64,000 nt of DNA from Planctomycetia bacterium (lineage in GTDB: Bacteria; Planctomycetota; Planctomycetia; Pirellulales; PNKZ01), in the NCBI GenBank assembly GCA_021413845.1, contig JAIOPP010000021.1:1-64000 (forward strand), written 5' to 3'. A program made the position numbers and the translations under genes. Shown here in pieces: positions 47,066-57,276 of this stretch. Under the pieces are notes generated by a model. The model had not been told where the DNA came from and did no database searches. It saw nothing but the letters and a program-made list of their open reading frames with translations. Position 1 is the stretch's first letter. Every line of letters starts with the position of its first letter.

Positions 47066-48562
47066 CTACGTAGCGGTCACGTCGAACACATAGTAGCCCC
47101 ACGCCGGCAGATCGACGTAGAGCCCCTTGTCGGCGAGTTCGTTGCCGTCGCGCTGATACCAGGCCCGGCTCATCTGATCGCGCAGGAGATACGGAGTTCC
47201 GCGCAACGAATCGTCGGCGAAACGGACGAAGCATTGTCCCGATGTGCCGCCGTAGTTCACGACGACCCAGGTTCGTTGCCCATCCGCGGCGCGCCACTCA
47301 TAGGCGATGAAGTTCTTCCAGGTCTCGTTCTCGTCCCAAGCCGGTGCTTGCTCCAGCAGCCGCCAGCTTCCCTCGCGGACTTCATGCTTACGCAGCGTCG
47401 GCAGCAGCCGGCCGTAAAAGTCCCGTAATATCGGGTCGGGCGACTCGATGGCGCGCCGCCCGAGATGCACGTTGGCGTGCTTGCGGAGTCCTTCGAATTG
47501 CCCTTCGTGGAAGAATCGCAGGCCCGGCACGGTATACGTCAGCACGGCCGCCGCTTGATACGGCTCCGGCTGAAACGCCGTTGCCGCGCGGACCTCGTCG
47601 TGGTTTTCCAGAAACCGCGCGCTGCGGTCCTGAAACTCCGGCACGGCCTTCAGATGCTCGCGCACCGAGGTCGCATCGCCGCTCCGAAGACGGTCGTAAT
47701 ACGACTTGTCGTACGTGTAGTCGAACCCTTGCGCTTGCAGCGCGGCTTCGAGATCCCAATACACTTCCGAAAGAAACACGAACGGCGGCACCTTCGCGCG
47801 CACCTTCCCGATCGCCTCGGGCCAGAACGGCGTATCGACCGACGAGGTGCCGTCGCGCGGCAGCGAGCGATCGCCCCAGGTTCGCGTAAAGACGTTCGGC
47901 AAGATCAGCATCGCCATGTCGCAACGGACGCCGTCGCAGAGTTCGGCGATCTTCAGCAATTCGCCGACCATCGCGGCGCGCAAGCCGGCGTGGCGATGGT
48001 TGAGTTGAAACGTATCGGACCAGCCGGAGAAATAGGGATCGCGGCCGTAGGCCAAGATGCGCATGCCGTCGGAGCCTGCGACGCGCAAATAGTTTTGCGG
48101 CTCGCGCTTGAGATCGGCCTCGCTCCCTTCGATGTAATACTCGGGATGCTCTTGGATCCAAGCATGATCGAGCGCGGTATGGTTGGGAACGAAATCGAGA
48201 ATGAGCCGCAGATTTCGTTGCTTCAGCCGCTCTCGCAAGCGGACGAGCGCTTCGTTGCCGCCGAAATCGGCATGCACCACGTAAGCCTTCACGGCGAACG
48301 GCGAACCGACGACGTCGCGCTCTTGAAAGTCGGGCAAGTCTTCGCGATATCCGGCGCGCCAATCGGCGTTGGTGCGCGACACGTTGCGGCCGGCTTCACC
48401 CGTCTGCCAGATGCCCATCAGCCAGATGAAATCGAATCCGGTGAGAACGAACCCGTCGAGCACGTCGTCGCCGACGTCGTCGAGCGTCGCGGGCTTGCCG
48501 AGCTGAGCGCTCAACTCGGCGAGCATGATGCGCGTATTGATCTGATAAAGAGAAGGAAACAT
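47066..48562 (-). CDS. GH13 alpha-amylase family enzyme
   Basis: A 498-residue cytoplasmic protein (no signal peptide) with the four conserved GH13 regions: LDFVPNHTALDHAW, GVRCDMAMLI with the Asp nucleophile, FLSEVYWD with the Glu acid/base, and FLENHDEVRA with the third Asp. The (beta/alpha)8 barrel is followed by a C-terminal beta domain ending PAWGYYVFDVTAT. The short start MFPSLYQINTRIML lacks an N-terminal accessory domain. An intracellular role in alpha-glucan or sucrose-type sugar turnover is likely; specificity is not clear. It is divergent from the sugar-phosphate operon that begins with pgi. Confidence 0.85.
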   Translation of the reverse strand: MFPSLYQINTRIMLAELSAQLGKPATLDDVGDDVLDGFVLTGFDFIWLMGIWQTGEAGRNVSRTNADWRAGYREDLPDFQERDVVGSPFAVKAYVVHADFGGNEALVRLRERLKQRNLRLILDFVPNHTALDHAWIQEHPEYYIEGSEADLKREPQNYLRVAGSDGMRILAYGRDPYFSGWSDTFQLNHRHAGLRAAMVGELLKIAELCDGVRCDMAMLILPNVFTRTWGDRSLPRDGTSSVDTPFWPEAIGKVRAKVPPFVFLSEVYWDLEAALQAQGFDYTYDKSYYDRLRSGDATSVREHLKAVPEFQDRSARFLENHDEVRAATAFQPEPYQAAAVLTYTVPGLRFFHEGQFEGLRKHANVHLGRRAIESPDPILRDFYGRLLPTLRKHEVREGSWRLLEQAPAWDENETWKNFIAYEWRAADGQRTWVVVNYGGTSGQCFVRFADDSLRGTPYLLRDQMSRAWYQRDGNELADKGLYVDLPAWGYYVFDVTAT

Positions 48563-48741
48563 GTCGCCGAAGTTGCGAGCGTCCGAGGTGATGAAGATGC
48601 GAGTCGCCTATTATAAGCAGACGCCTGCGACGCTGCTTGTCCCTAAACGATGAAAAACCTATGATAGCCCGTTCACCGAACTTGGTGAGATCGCGGCCGA
48701 TTTTAGCCGATTTTCCCTTGAACACGCGCGGGTTATCCATC

Positions 48742-50490
48742 ATGCACGATCATGCACTCGCCTCGCAAAGCCTGTCGCTCGGAGAATACGAAGCGGGCGT
48801 TCAAGCCGCGGCCGATGAATGGCAACGCGAGGACAAGGTCGCGCGGCTGTGGCGCCGCGATGCGTCGATCTTCTCGTCGGCCGATGAAGCGAAGTGGATG
48901 GGTTGGCTCGAAATCGTCGACTATCAACTCACCGACGTCGGCCCGCTGCGCGAAGCGGCCACGCACGCAGCAGGAGGCAACAACCAAGCCGGCGGATACC
49001 AGCATGTCGTCGTGCTCGGCATGGGAGGTTCAAGCCTCTGCCCGGAGGTGATGGCCCTCACGTTCGGCAAGAAGACCGGCTACCCGGAGCTACTCGTTCT
49101 CGATTCGACCGTGCCGGCGCAAATTCATAAGCTCGATAGCCGGCTGATCACGAAGGGTACGCTCTTCACCGTGGCGTCGAAGTCCGGCGGAACGATCGAG
49201 CCCAACTCGTTCAAGCAATACTTCTTCGACCGTGCGACGCAAGCGGTCGGCATCGCCGCGGCCGGCCAACACTTCATCGCCGTGACCGATCCAGGCACGA
49301 AGATGCAAGCGATCGCCGAAGCAGATCATTTTCACGCCATCTACTACGGGCTGCCGGAAATCGGCGGCCGATTCTCGGCGCTCTCCAACTTCGGCATGAT
49401 CCCGGCCGCTTGCTCGGGGATCGACGTCGTTTCGTTTCTCGAATGCGCGCACCAGATGGTGAAGGCCTGTGGAGCGAAGGTGCCGCCGAAAACGAATCCC
49501 GGCGTGCTGCTCGGCCTCGCTCTCGGCACGCTCGCTCTTGCCGGACGAGACAAGCTCACGGTCGTCGCTTCGCCGGGCATCGACGGGCTCGGGGCATGGC
49601 TCGAGCAACTCATCGCCGAAAGCACCGGCAAGCTCGGCAAAGGAATCGTGCCGGTCGACGGTGAGACGGTCGCCGCTCCGAGCGCTTACGGCAACGATCG
49701 GGTCTTCGTCTACTCGCGCCTCACTTCCGCACCGGACGAGGCGCAAGATGCCGCCGTCGAAGCGCTGCGTGCCGCCGGTCATCCGGTCATCACGATCGAA
49801 CTTCCTTCGATCTTGCACCTGGGCCAAGAATTCTTCCGCTGGGAGATCGCAACTTCCGTGGCCGGAGCGGTGCTCGGCATCAACCCGTTCGACCAACCGG
49901 ATGTCGAAAGCGCGAAGATCGCCGCAAAGTCGCTCATGGCGGCTTATGAAGAAAACGGCAAGCTGCCCGTCGAAACTCCGATCACCGACGACCAGAACCT
50001 CAAGCTATTCACCGACTCCGCGAACGCCGCCGCACTCGAACAGAGCGCCGGCGGACTAAGCGATGCCGCCGCGGTGATCAAAGCGCATTTCGCGCGCATC
50101 GGCACGGGCGACTACTTCGCGATCAACGCTTATATCGAGATGATCGAACAGTACGATGTCGATCTGCAGGCGATTCGGCATGCCGTGCGCGACAAGAAGC
50201 ACGTCGCCACCACGATCGGCTACGGCCCGCGCTTCCTCCACTCGACGGGCCAACTGCATAAGGGAGGCCCGAACTCCGGCGTGTTTCTGCAAATCACGAG
50301 CGACGACGAAGCCGACTTGCCGATTCCGGGCCAACGCTACAGCTTCGGCGTCCTCAAAGCAGCACAAGCGCAGGGCGATTTCGCGGTCCTCGCCGAACGC
50401 CATCGCCGCATCTTGCGCGTGCATCTCGGTGCCGATGTGAAAGCCGGGCTCACGAAATTGCGGGCCCTGATCTTGGCGGCGCTCGCTTAA
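48742..50490 (+). CDS. pgi: Glucose-6-phosphate isomerase (Tal-Pgi type, Pgi part only)
   Basis: A 582-residue isomerase interconverting glucose 6-phosphate and fructose 6-phosphate. The SIS folds show VVVLGMGGSSLCPEV and FTVASKSGGTIEPNSFKQYF, and later EIATSVAGAVLGINPFDQPDVE and GPRFLHSTGQLHKGG, the Pgi-type closing motifs. The opening, SLSLGEYEAGVQAAADEWQ, resembles the point where the Pgi half begins in bifunctional transaldolase/Pgi proteins of other bacteria. The transaldolase half is absent here. ATG 48742 is chosen; the frame is open upstream to 48637. It is the first gene of the row pgi-rpiA-pgl-rpe (50-bp gap to rpiA). Confidence 0.88.
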   Translation: MHDHALASQSLSLGEYEAGVQAAADEWQREDKVARLWRRDASIFSSADEAKWMGWLEIVDYQLTDVGPLREAATHAAGGNNQAGGYQHVVVLGMGGSSLCPEVMALTFGKKTGYPELLVLDSTVPAQIHKLDSRLITKGTLFTVASKSGGTIEPNSFKQYFFDRATQAVGIAAAGQHFIAVTDPGTKMQAIAEADHFHAIYYGLPEIGGRFSALSNFGMIPAACSGIDVVSFLECAHQMVKACGAKVPPKTNPGVLLGLALGTLALAGRDKLTVVASPGIDGLGAWLEQLIAESTGKLGKGIVPVDGETVAAPSAYGNDRVFVYSRLTSAPDEAQDAAVEALRAAGHPVITIELPSILHLGQEFFRWEIATSVAGAVLGINPFDQPDVESAKIAAKSLMAAYEENGKLPVETPITDDQNLKLFTDSANAAALEQSAGGLSDAAAVIKAHFARIGTGDYFAINAYIEMIEQYDVDLQAIRHAVRDKKHVATTIGYGPRFLHSTGQLHKGGPNSGVFLQITSDDEADLPIPGQRYSFGVLKAAQAQGDFAVLAERHRRILRVHLGADVKAGLTKLRALILAALA

Positions 50491-50540
50491 CTCTCGTCGC
50501 CTCTTCTTCGCCTGCACGACTCTTTCGCTTTTCTCGACTC

Positions 50541-51257
50541 ATGCCGCAAACCATCTTCGAGCGCGCTCTGGAGTTCGTCACCGACGGCACGGTCGTCGGT
50601 CTCGGGTCGGGCCGCGCTTCGCATCGCTTCGTCGAGTTACTTGGCGCGCAGGTGCGCGAGGGGCGCAAGATCGCCGGCGTTCCGACCTCGCAAGCGACGG
50701 CCGATCTGGCGAAGAAAGTCGGCATCCCGCTCGTCGAGCTCGAACGCGGGGTCGAACTCGCCCTCACGATCGATGGCGCAGACGAAGTCGATCCGCAACT
50801 GAATCTGATCAAAGGCTACGGCCGAGCGCTAGTGCGAGAAAAGATCGTCGCCGCGGCGTCGAAGCAACTGGTGATTCTCGTCGGCCAAGAGAAGCTCGTC
50901 TCGGCGATCGGTTCCAGAGGCCGATTGCCGATCGAAGTCGTGCCGTTCGCGGTGCCGCTCGTGCTCGATCGACTGCAAGCCCTCGGCGCGCCGGGCACGG
51001 TGGCAACGGTCGACGGCCGGTCGCTCGTGAGCGACAACGGCAACACGATCGTCGACTGCGCGATCGCCGCTTGCAAGCTCGGCGGGTCGAACGATCCCGC
51101 CGCTTGGGAACTCGCGTTGCAAGCGATTCCCGGCGTCGTCGGCACCGGCCTTTTCCTGAATGCCGCCGCGGTCGTGCTGGTCGGCGACGACCGTACTTTC
51201 GTGCTCGGCGAAGAGCTGCGCCGGCCGAAGTCTCTCGTCTCGAAAGGGACACCATGA
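50541..51257 (+). CDS. rpiA: Ribose-5-phosphate isomerase A
   Basis: A 238-residue enzyme interconverting ribose 5-phosphate and ribulose 5-phosphate. The motifs are VGLGSGRASHRFVELL (phosphate loop, usually GTGST), TIDGADEVD with the two catalytic Asp, and LIKGYGRALVREKIVA with the catalytic Lys, where most relatives read KGGGAAL. GNTIVDC and GVVGTGLFLNAA complete the pattern. Its last codons overlap the next start as ATGA (51254-51257), so pgl is probably translated by coupling. Confidence 0.9.
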   Translation: MPQTIFERALEFVTDGTVVGLGSGRASHRFVELLGAQVREGRKIAGVPTSQATADLAKKVGIPLVELERGVELALTIDGADEVDPQLNLIKGYGRALVREKIVAAASKQLVILVGQEKLVSAIGSRGRLPIEVVPFAVPLVLDRLQALGAPGTVATVDGRSLVSDNGNTIVDCAIAACKLGGSNDPAAWELALQAIPGVVGTGLFLNAAAVVLVGDDRTFVLGEELRRPKSLVSKGTP

Positions 51258-52000
51258 TCGGCACGCTCCACGTTTACGAAAACGAAGCGGCCGTCTTCCA
51301 CGCCGCCGCCGAGAAGTTCGTCTCTCTCGCGAACTCGGCTATCGCCGCCGGCGGGCGCTTCACCGTGGCGCTCAGCGGCGGTTCGACCCCCAAGGGATTG
51401 TATGAACTCTTGACGCTCGATCCCTATCGCGGCCAAGTCGCGTGGGACAAGGTCGAATGGTTCTTCGGCGACGAGCGCTCGGTCGGGCCGGACGATCCGG
51501 AATCGAACTACCGCATGGCGCGCGAAGCGTTTCTGCTGAAGCTCGCTGTCCCTCCGGAACGGACCCACCGCATCGCCGGCGAGAGCGAACAACCGAGCGC
51601 CGCCGCGGCGCAGTATGCCGGCGAGCTCGCCCAAACGTTCGGGCTCGCGACCGACGGCCCACCTCCGACGATCGATCTCGTCTTGCTCGGTATGGGGAGC
51701 GACGGCCACACGGCCTCGCTGTTTCCTTTCACCGCGGCCTTAAACGAGCGCGCGAAATGGGTCGTGGCGAACGATGTGCCGCAGTTGCATACGCGCCGCT
51801 ATACGCTGACCGTGCCGGTGTTGAATGCCGCCGCTTGCGTGCTGTTTATGATCACGGGCGTCGGCAAGGCGAAGGTCTTGCAGGAAGTGTTGGAAGGCCC
51901 GCGCGAGCCCGAGCGACTGCCCAGCCAACTCATCGCACCCGGCGACGGCCGATTGCTTTGGTATGTCGACCGCGCCGCGGCGAGCCGCCTCGAATCTTAG
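51254..52000 (+). CDS. pgl: 6-Phosphogluconolactonase
   Basis: A 248-residue hydrolase of 6-phosphogluconolactone in the oxidative pentose phosphate pathway, of the NagB-like (DevB) type. Motifs: VALSGGSTPKGLYELL, WFFGDERSVGPDDPESNYRM and LVLLGMGSDGHTASLFP, with the family His and Arg. The ATG overlaps the rpiA stop (ATGA); the protein begins with the usual 'VYENEAAVFHAAAE' helix, so the start is secure. A glucose-6-phosphate dehydrogenase gene is not in the window. Confidence 0.93.
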   Translation: MIGTLHVYENEAAVFHAAAEKFVSLANSAIAAGGRFTVALSGGSTPKGLYELLTLDPYRGQVAWDKVEWFFGDERSVGPDDPESNYRMAREAFLLKLAVPPERTHRIAGESEQPSAAAAQYAGELAQTFGLATDGPPPTIDLVLLGMGSDGHTASLFPFTAALNERAKWVVANDVPQLHTRRYTLTVPVLNAAACVLFMITGVGKAKVLQEVLEGPREPERLPSQLIAPGDGRLLWYVDRAAASRLES

Positions 52001-52030
52001 AACCCGAACTTGCCTAAGCGACTTCTTACG

Positions 52031-52714
52031 ATGAGCGAATCGAAAATCAAAATCGCCCCTTCCGTCCTCGCGGCCGACTTCGGACGCCTCGGCGAAGAGG
52101 TCGCCGAAGTCGAGAAGTTCGCGGCCGTGGCCGGAGTCGATCGCCTGCATATCGACGTGATGGACGGGATGTTCGTTCCCAACATCAGCTTCGGCGTTCC
52201 CGTCATCAAGGCGCTCGCGAAACGGACGAAGCTGCCGCTCGAAACGCATCTCATGATCGAAGCGCCGGAGCGCTACTTGGAAGCGTTCGTCGAGGCCGGG
52301 TCGACCACCTTGCTCGTCCATCTCGAAGGGGCGAACCATTTGCATCGCACGATTCAGCAAATCAAAAAGCTCGGCGTGAAAGCCGGTGTCGTCTTGAACC
52401 CCGCGACTCCCGCCGCGGCGCTGGAAGAGATTCTTCCCGACGTCGATCTCGTGCTTCTGATGACGGTGAACCCGGGCTTCGGCGGGCAAGAGTTCATCCG
52501 CTCGACGCTCCCGAAGATCGAGCGCGTGCGCCTGATGATCCACGACTTGAACATCGGCTGCGAATTAGAAGTCGACGGCGGCATCGATCCCGCAACGGCT
52601 CCGCTCGCCGTCTCGGCCGGGGCCACGGTACTCGTCGCCGGCTCCGCCATCTTCGGTAAGAGCCAAGGAATCGAAGCGGCACTACGGCAACTCGCGGAGT
52701 CGGCGCAAGTTTAG
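52031..52714 (+). CDS. rpe: Ribulose-phosphate 3-epimerase
   Basis: A 227-residue TIM-barrel epimerase interconverting ribulose and xylulose 5-phosphate. It shows APSVLAADFGRLGEEV, HIDVMDGMFVPNISFG (metal ligands and catalytic Asp), ETHLMIEAPERY, LMTVNPGFGGQEFI and CELEVDGGIDPATAPL (second catalytic Asp), with the phosphate loop VAGSAIFG. ATG 52031 starts the conserved protein; 21 bp upstream an in-frame alternative start is less likely. It lies 30 bp after pgl and ends the operon, converging with hemL. Confidence 0.95.
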   Translation: MSESKIKIAPSVLAADFGRLGEEVAEVEKFAAVAGVDRLHIDVMDGMFVPNISFGVPVIKALAKRTKLPLETHLMIEAPERYLEAFVEAGSTTLLVHLEGANHLHRTIQQIKKLGVKAGVVLNPATPAAALEEILPDVDLVLLMTVNPGFGGQEFIRSTLPKIERVRLMIHDLNIGCELEVDGGIDPATAPLAVSAGATVLVAGSAIFGKSQGIEAALRQLAESAQV

Positions 52715-52766
52715 TTTTTCTTCGCGGTTATTCTTTGCGCTCGATTTCATTAATCGCGCATGGCTT

Positions 52767-54059
<1,293 letters not shown>

Positions 54060-54130
54060 GCCTGAGAATCTCATTCGGGTTAGGTGCGATGCGCAACTTC
54101 GATGTGCGCGAATGTTTTCGTGGCCGACGA

Positions 54131-55039
54131 CTACTCGCCTAGCCAGCGTACCAAATCCTTGGCCCAATACGTGATGACGATCGTCGCGCCGGCCCGGACG
54201 ATGCCGGTCGTGATATCGAGCGCGACGGCGCGCTCATCGATCCAGCCGCGCGCGGCCGCCACCTTGACCATGCTGTATTCGCCCGAGACGTTGTACGCCG
54301 CGAGCGGCACTCCGGGAAACGCCTGACGAATCCGGCAGACGATATCGAGGTAAGCCAGCGCCGGTTTCACCATCACGATGTCGGCCCCTTCGGCGATGTC
54401 GAGTCCGGCATACTTCGCGGAATAGGCCATGATCGGGAGATGCGCAAAGCCGGTAGCGTCGAGCGCGCGACGCATCGCGCCGACCATGCCGTCCATCATG
54501 CCGCTCGGAGCCAACATGTCGGCACCTGCTCGGGCATGGCTCACGGCCTGCTTCGCGAGCAGCTCGAGTGTGGCATCGTTGTTCACATCGGTTCGCCCGA
54601 CGGAACGGTCGAGCACGCCGCAATGGCCGTGATCGGTGTATTCGCATAGGCAGACATCGGTGATCGCGAGCAACTCGGGAGCCGCACGTTTCACGACTCG
54701 GAGCGCTTGCTGAATGATCCCGTAGTCGGAATAGGAATCGGTCCCGAGCGGGTCTTTCTCTTCAGGGATGCCGAAGAGGAGCACGCCGCCGATGCCGAGC
54801 TTCGCCACTTCTTCGACTTCGCGTTCCAATTCATCGAGCGACAGTTGATAGACGCCGGGCATCGAGCCGATTTCTTGGCGAATTCCTTTTCCCGAGCGCG
54901 CGAACAGCGGATAGATGAATTGCGACGGATGCAGCCGCGTCTGCCGCGCGAGCTCGCGCAACTTCGGATGCTGACGCAGGCGCCGTAAGCGCGTCGTCGG
55001 AAATTCTCCGGGCATCGAAGGCTGCGAGTCCATAAACAT
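54131..55039 (-). CDS. hemB: Delta-aminolevulinic acid dehydratase (porphobilinogen synthase) lacking the lid segment
   Basis: A 302-residue enzyme (usual length about 325-335) that should join two 5-aminolevulinates into porphobilinogen. The Cys-rich metal site [16 protein letters not shown] (~128-143), [29 protein letters not shown] and the two lysines (Lys209 in YSAKYA, Lys225 in MVKPAL) are present. The lysines are only 16 residues apart; in E. coli they are Lys195 and Lys247. The missing ~36 residues are the FYGPFR...GDRK.YQM segment, which forms the active-site lid and carries substrate-binding Arg residues. The frame is intact, so this is an in-frame deletion or an assembly error. It could be inactive. 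Start ATG 55039 or 55033. Confidence 0.85.
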   Translation of the reverse strand: MFMDSQPSMPGEFPTTRLRRLRQHPKLRELARQTRLHPSQFIYPLFARSGKGIRQEIGSMPGVYQLSLDELEREVEEVAKLGIGGVLLFGIPEEKDPLGTDSYSDYGIIQQALRVVKRAAPELLAITDVCLCEYTDHGHCGVLDRSVGRTDVNNDATLELLAKQAVSHARAGADMLAPSGMMDGMVGAMRRALDATGFAHLPIMAYSAKYAGLDIAEGADIVMVKPALAYLDIVCRIRQAFPGVPLAAYNVSGEYSMVKVAAARGWIDERAVALDITTGIVRAGATIVITYWAKDLVRWLGE

Positions 55040-55108
55040 CTGCGCTGGAGGTGAGGTCTGGGCGGGAGGGGGAGCTAGCTTACTTATTTATCTTACTTCG
55101 CTTTGATC

Positions 55109-57064
55109 CTACTTTAATGCTCCGGCCGGTTCCGCCAGCATTGCCCGGATCGAGCGCACCTGTGCTTCGGCCCAGGGCTCGTCGGCATACAGTTCGACGA
55201 TCGCCTTGCGCATCTTTTTCGCCGCCTCGGCGTCGGTCGCTTCCAATCGATCCGCTTCCTTCAATTTCCGTTCGATCACGGCGACATCGTCCGACGCATG
55301 TTGCTGAAACTGCTGATCGAGCCGATCGAGCTGCTTCTGCGCCAATTGATAACACTCGCGCGCCGGCTTAGAACCGCTGCTCTCTTCGCGAAACAAATCG
55401 ATCAAAGCCTGCATTTTCTTGCGACCCAAAGCCGGTTCCAAGTGTACATACCCGATGGCCTCGAAGTAAGCTCTTTCGATCGGCAACAGTCCGTCGTTCT
55501 TCGATAAGAACTTGGCGCGATACTCGAACCGCCGCTCGAGCCGAGCCATCTCGATCTCGTCTAAATAGGCCTGCATTTCCGAAACCCGACGATCGCCGGG
55601 ATAGTAGTTCATGAAGTCTTTGATCTTCCCTTCGACGTCGACCAAACGCTCGATCTTTCCCTCTTTCGAGGCGGCCTTGATCTGCTCGTAGAGCGGCTCC
55701 GACTTCGGCGGCTGCAACCAATACCAAGCGAAGAGCCCGATCGAAAGCATCGCGAAGACCAAACCGAACGTCGCCGGCGAGATCCAGACGCGGGCATCGT
55801 CGTCGTCATCGGAAAGCTTGCGATGTTCGTCTTTGGCGACCGGCGTATACGTGCGCGTCGAGATCGTTCCGGTTCGTTCCATGCTCGACTCGGCGCGAGC
55901 CGACCGAACGGCCTCCAACTCTTTTAAGGCCGGATCGAGGGCTCCGAAATCGGTCGTCGCTCCAACCGCAAACTCGCCTCCGACCGGTTTGCCGAGCGAC
56001 GAAGCCGAAGCCGGCACGACATCCGAAGCGACACGAGCACTCGGCAGAGCGGTGTCGCCACTGAGCGAAAATATGAGATCGCGTGCAGCGCCATTCGCTG
56101 GGCTACCGCCGATCGGGCCATCATGTGTCGGCGACGAAGCATCGATCTCGGCGCCGGCATTCGGCGGCGACCCAGGCAGTGCCGGGTCCGAAACGGCCGG
56201 TCGCACTTCCAAACCGGCCCCGGGATTCGCACGGAGCGTCGCCGGCTCTTTCGCGAGGATCGCTTCCAATTGGCGCGCCACGACCAGTGCCGTCGGCGGA
56301 CGTTTCGCCGGATCCTTGAGCAGCAACTGCGCGACCAAGTCGCTCAGCGCACGCGGCACGCTCGGGTTCAACCGAGAGACGGGATCCGGTTCGGCGAAGC
56401 GTTGGAGTTGCAACATCTCCATCAGGTTCTTCGCGCGAAACGGTCCCCGACCGGTCAGCAGCGAAAAGAGGACACCGCCGAAACTATACAAGTCCGATCG
56501 ATTCGTCACGGGTCGACCGTCGGCCTGCTCCGGAGCCATGTACTCCGCCGTGCCGATCACGCCGCCGTCGGCCGTCATGCCGGAGTTGCCGAACTGCTTG
56601 GCGATGCCGAAGTCGGAGAGCTTAACGATTCCGTCCGGCGCGAGCAGAAGATTGGCCGGCTTTATGTCGCGATGGATGATGCCGTGGTCGTGCGCATGCT
56701 TGAGCGCGCGACAGATTTGAATTCCGTAGCGAACCGCGTCTTGCCACGTGTAGCGTCGGCCCGCATCGAGCGCGTCTTGCATACTCTGGCCGTCGACCAA
56801 CTCCATCACGTAATAGCGGCAATCCTCTTCGTCGCCGTAGCCGAGAATGCGGACGATGTTCGGATGATGCAGAATTCGCAGGCTCTCGATTTCGGCGGCG
56901 AACCGATCGTGGAATCCTTCTTCTCGACCGTCGTGAGCGGCCGAGAGGACTTTCACGGCGGTACGTTCGCCGGTTACGTCGGTCACGGCCGAGAACACGG
57001 TTCCCATGCCGCCACGTCCGATGCGACGTTCGATCCGATAAGGGCCTAAACGCTCTAATGCCAT
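55109..57064 (-). CDS. Hanks-type Ser/Thr protein kinase, membrane-anchored
   Basis: A 651-residue PASTA-less bacterial kinase. The kinase domain (~8-270) has the glycine loop IGRGGMGTV, Lys38, [11 protein letters not shown] (Asp133), DFGIAK (Asp151) and GTAEYMAPEQADG. A Pro/Ser/Ala-rich linker leads to a membrane helix, AMLSIGLFAWYWL (about residue 435-450). The outer or C-terminal ~200 residues are charged and helical (EIKAASKEGKIERLV-like, then LDEIEMARLERRFEYRAKF), with no known sensor domain. The signal sensed is unknown. A 212-bp spacer separates it from the divergent MmgE/PrpD gene. Confidence 0.88.
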   Translation of the reverse strand: MALERLGPYRIERRIGRGGMGTVFSAVTDVTGERTAVKVLSAAHDGREEGFHDRFAAEIESLRILHHPNIVRILGYGDEEDCRYYVMELVDGQSMQDALDAGRRYTWQDAVRYGIQICRALKHAHDHGIIHRDIKPANLLLAPDGIVKLSDFGIAKQFGNSGMTADGGVIGTAEYMAPEQADGRPVTNRSDLYSFGGVLFSLLTGRGPFRAKNLMEMLQLQRFAEPDPVSRLNPSVPRALSDLVAQLLLKDPAKRPPTALVVARQLEAILAKEPATLRANPGAGLEVRPAVSDPALPGSPPNAGAEIDASSPTHDGPIGGSPANGAARDLIFSLSGDTALPSARVASDVVPASASSLGKPVGGEFAVGATTDFGALDPALKELEAVRSARAESSMERTGTISTRTYTPVAKDEHRKLSDDDDDARVWISPATFGLVFAMLSIGLFAWYWLQPPKSEPLYEQIKAASKEGKIERLVDVEGKIKDFMNYYPGDRRVSEMQAYLDEIEMARLERRFEYRAKFLSKNDGLLPIERAYFEAIGYVHLEPALGRKKMQALIDLFREESSGSKPARECYQLAQKQLDRLDQQFQQHASDDVAVIERKLKEADRLEATDAEAAKKMRKAIVELYADEPWAEAQVRSIRAMLAEPAGALK

Positions 57065-57276
57065 AAGCGGCCGTCGCGTACGAGGCGACAGTCTGCTCCG
57101 AAGAAACGTCGGTGATGGAAGATGGATGTGATGCCGGCTCGAGGTGCGCGAGGTAGCCCTTTCCCCGCCCGGATTCCATCGTACTCCCGAGCGGAAAAAG
57201 TTGCCAATGGTCGCCGGCGAAGATCCGCGACCTCGACCGACTCGCCGGAGCCGAGCCGATTTCGTAAACTAGCCGC

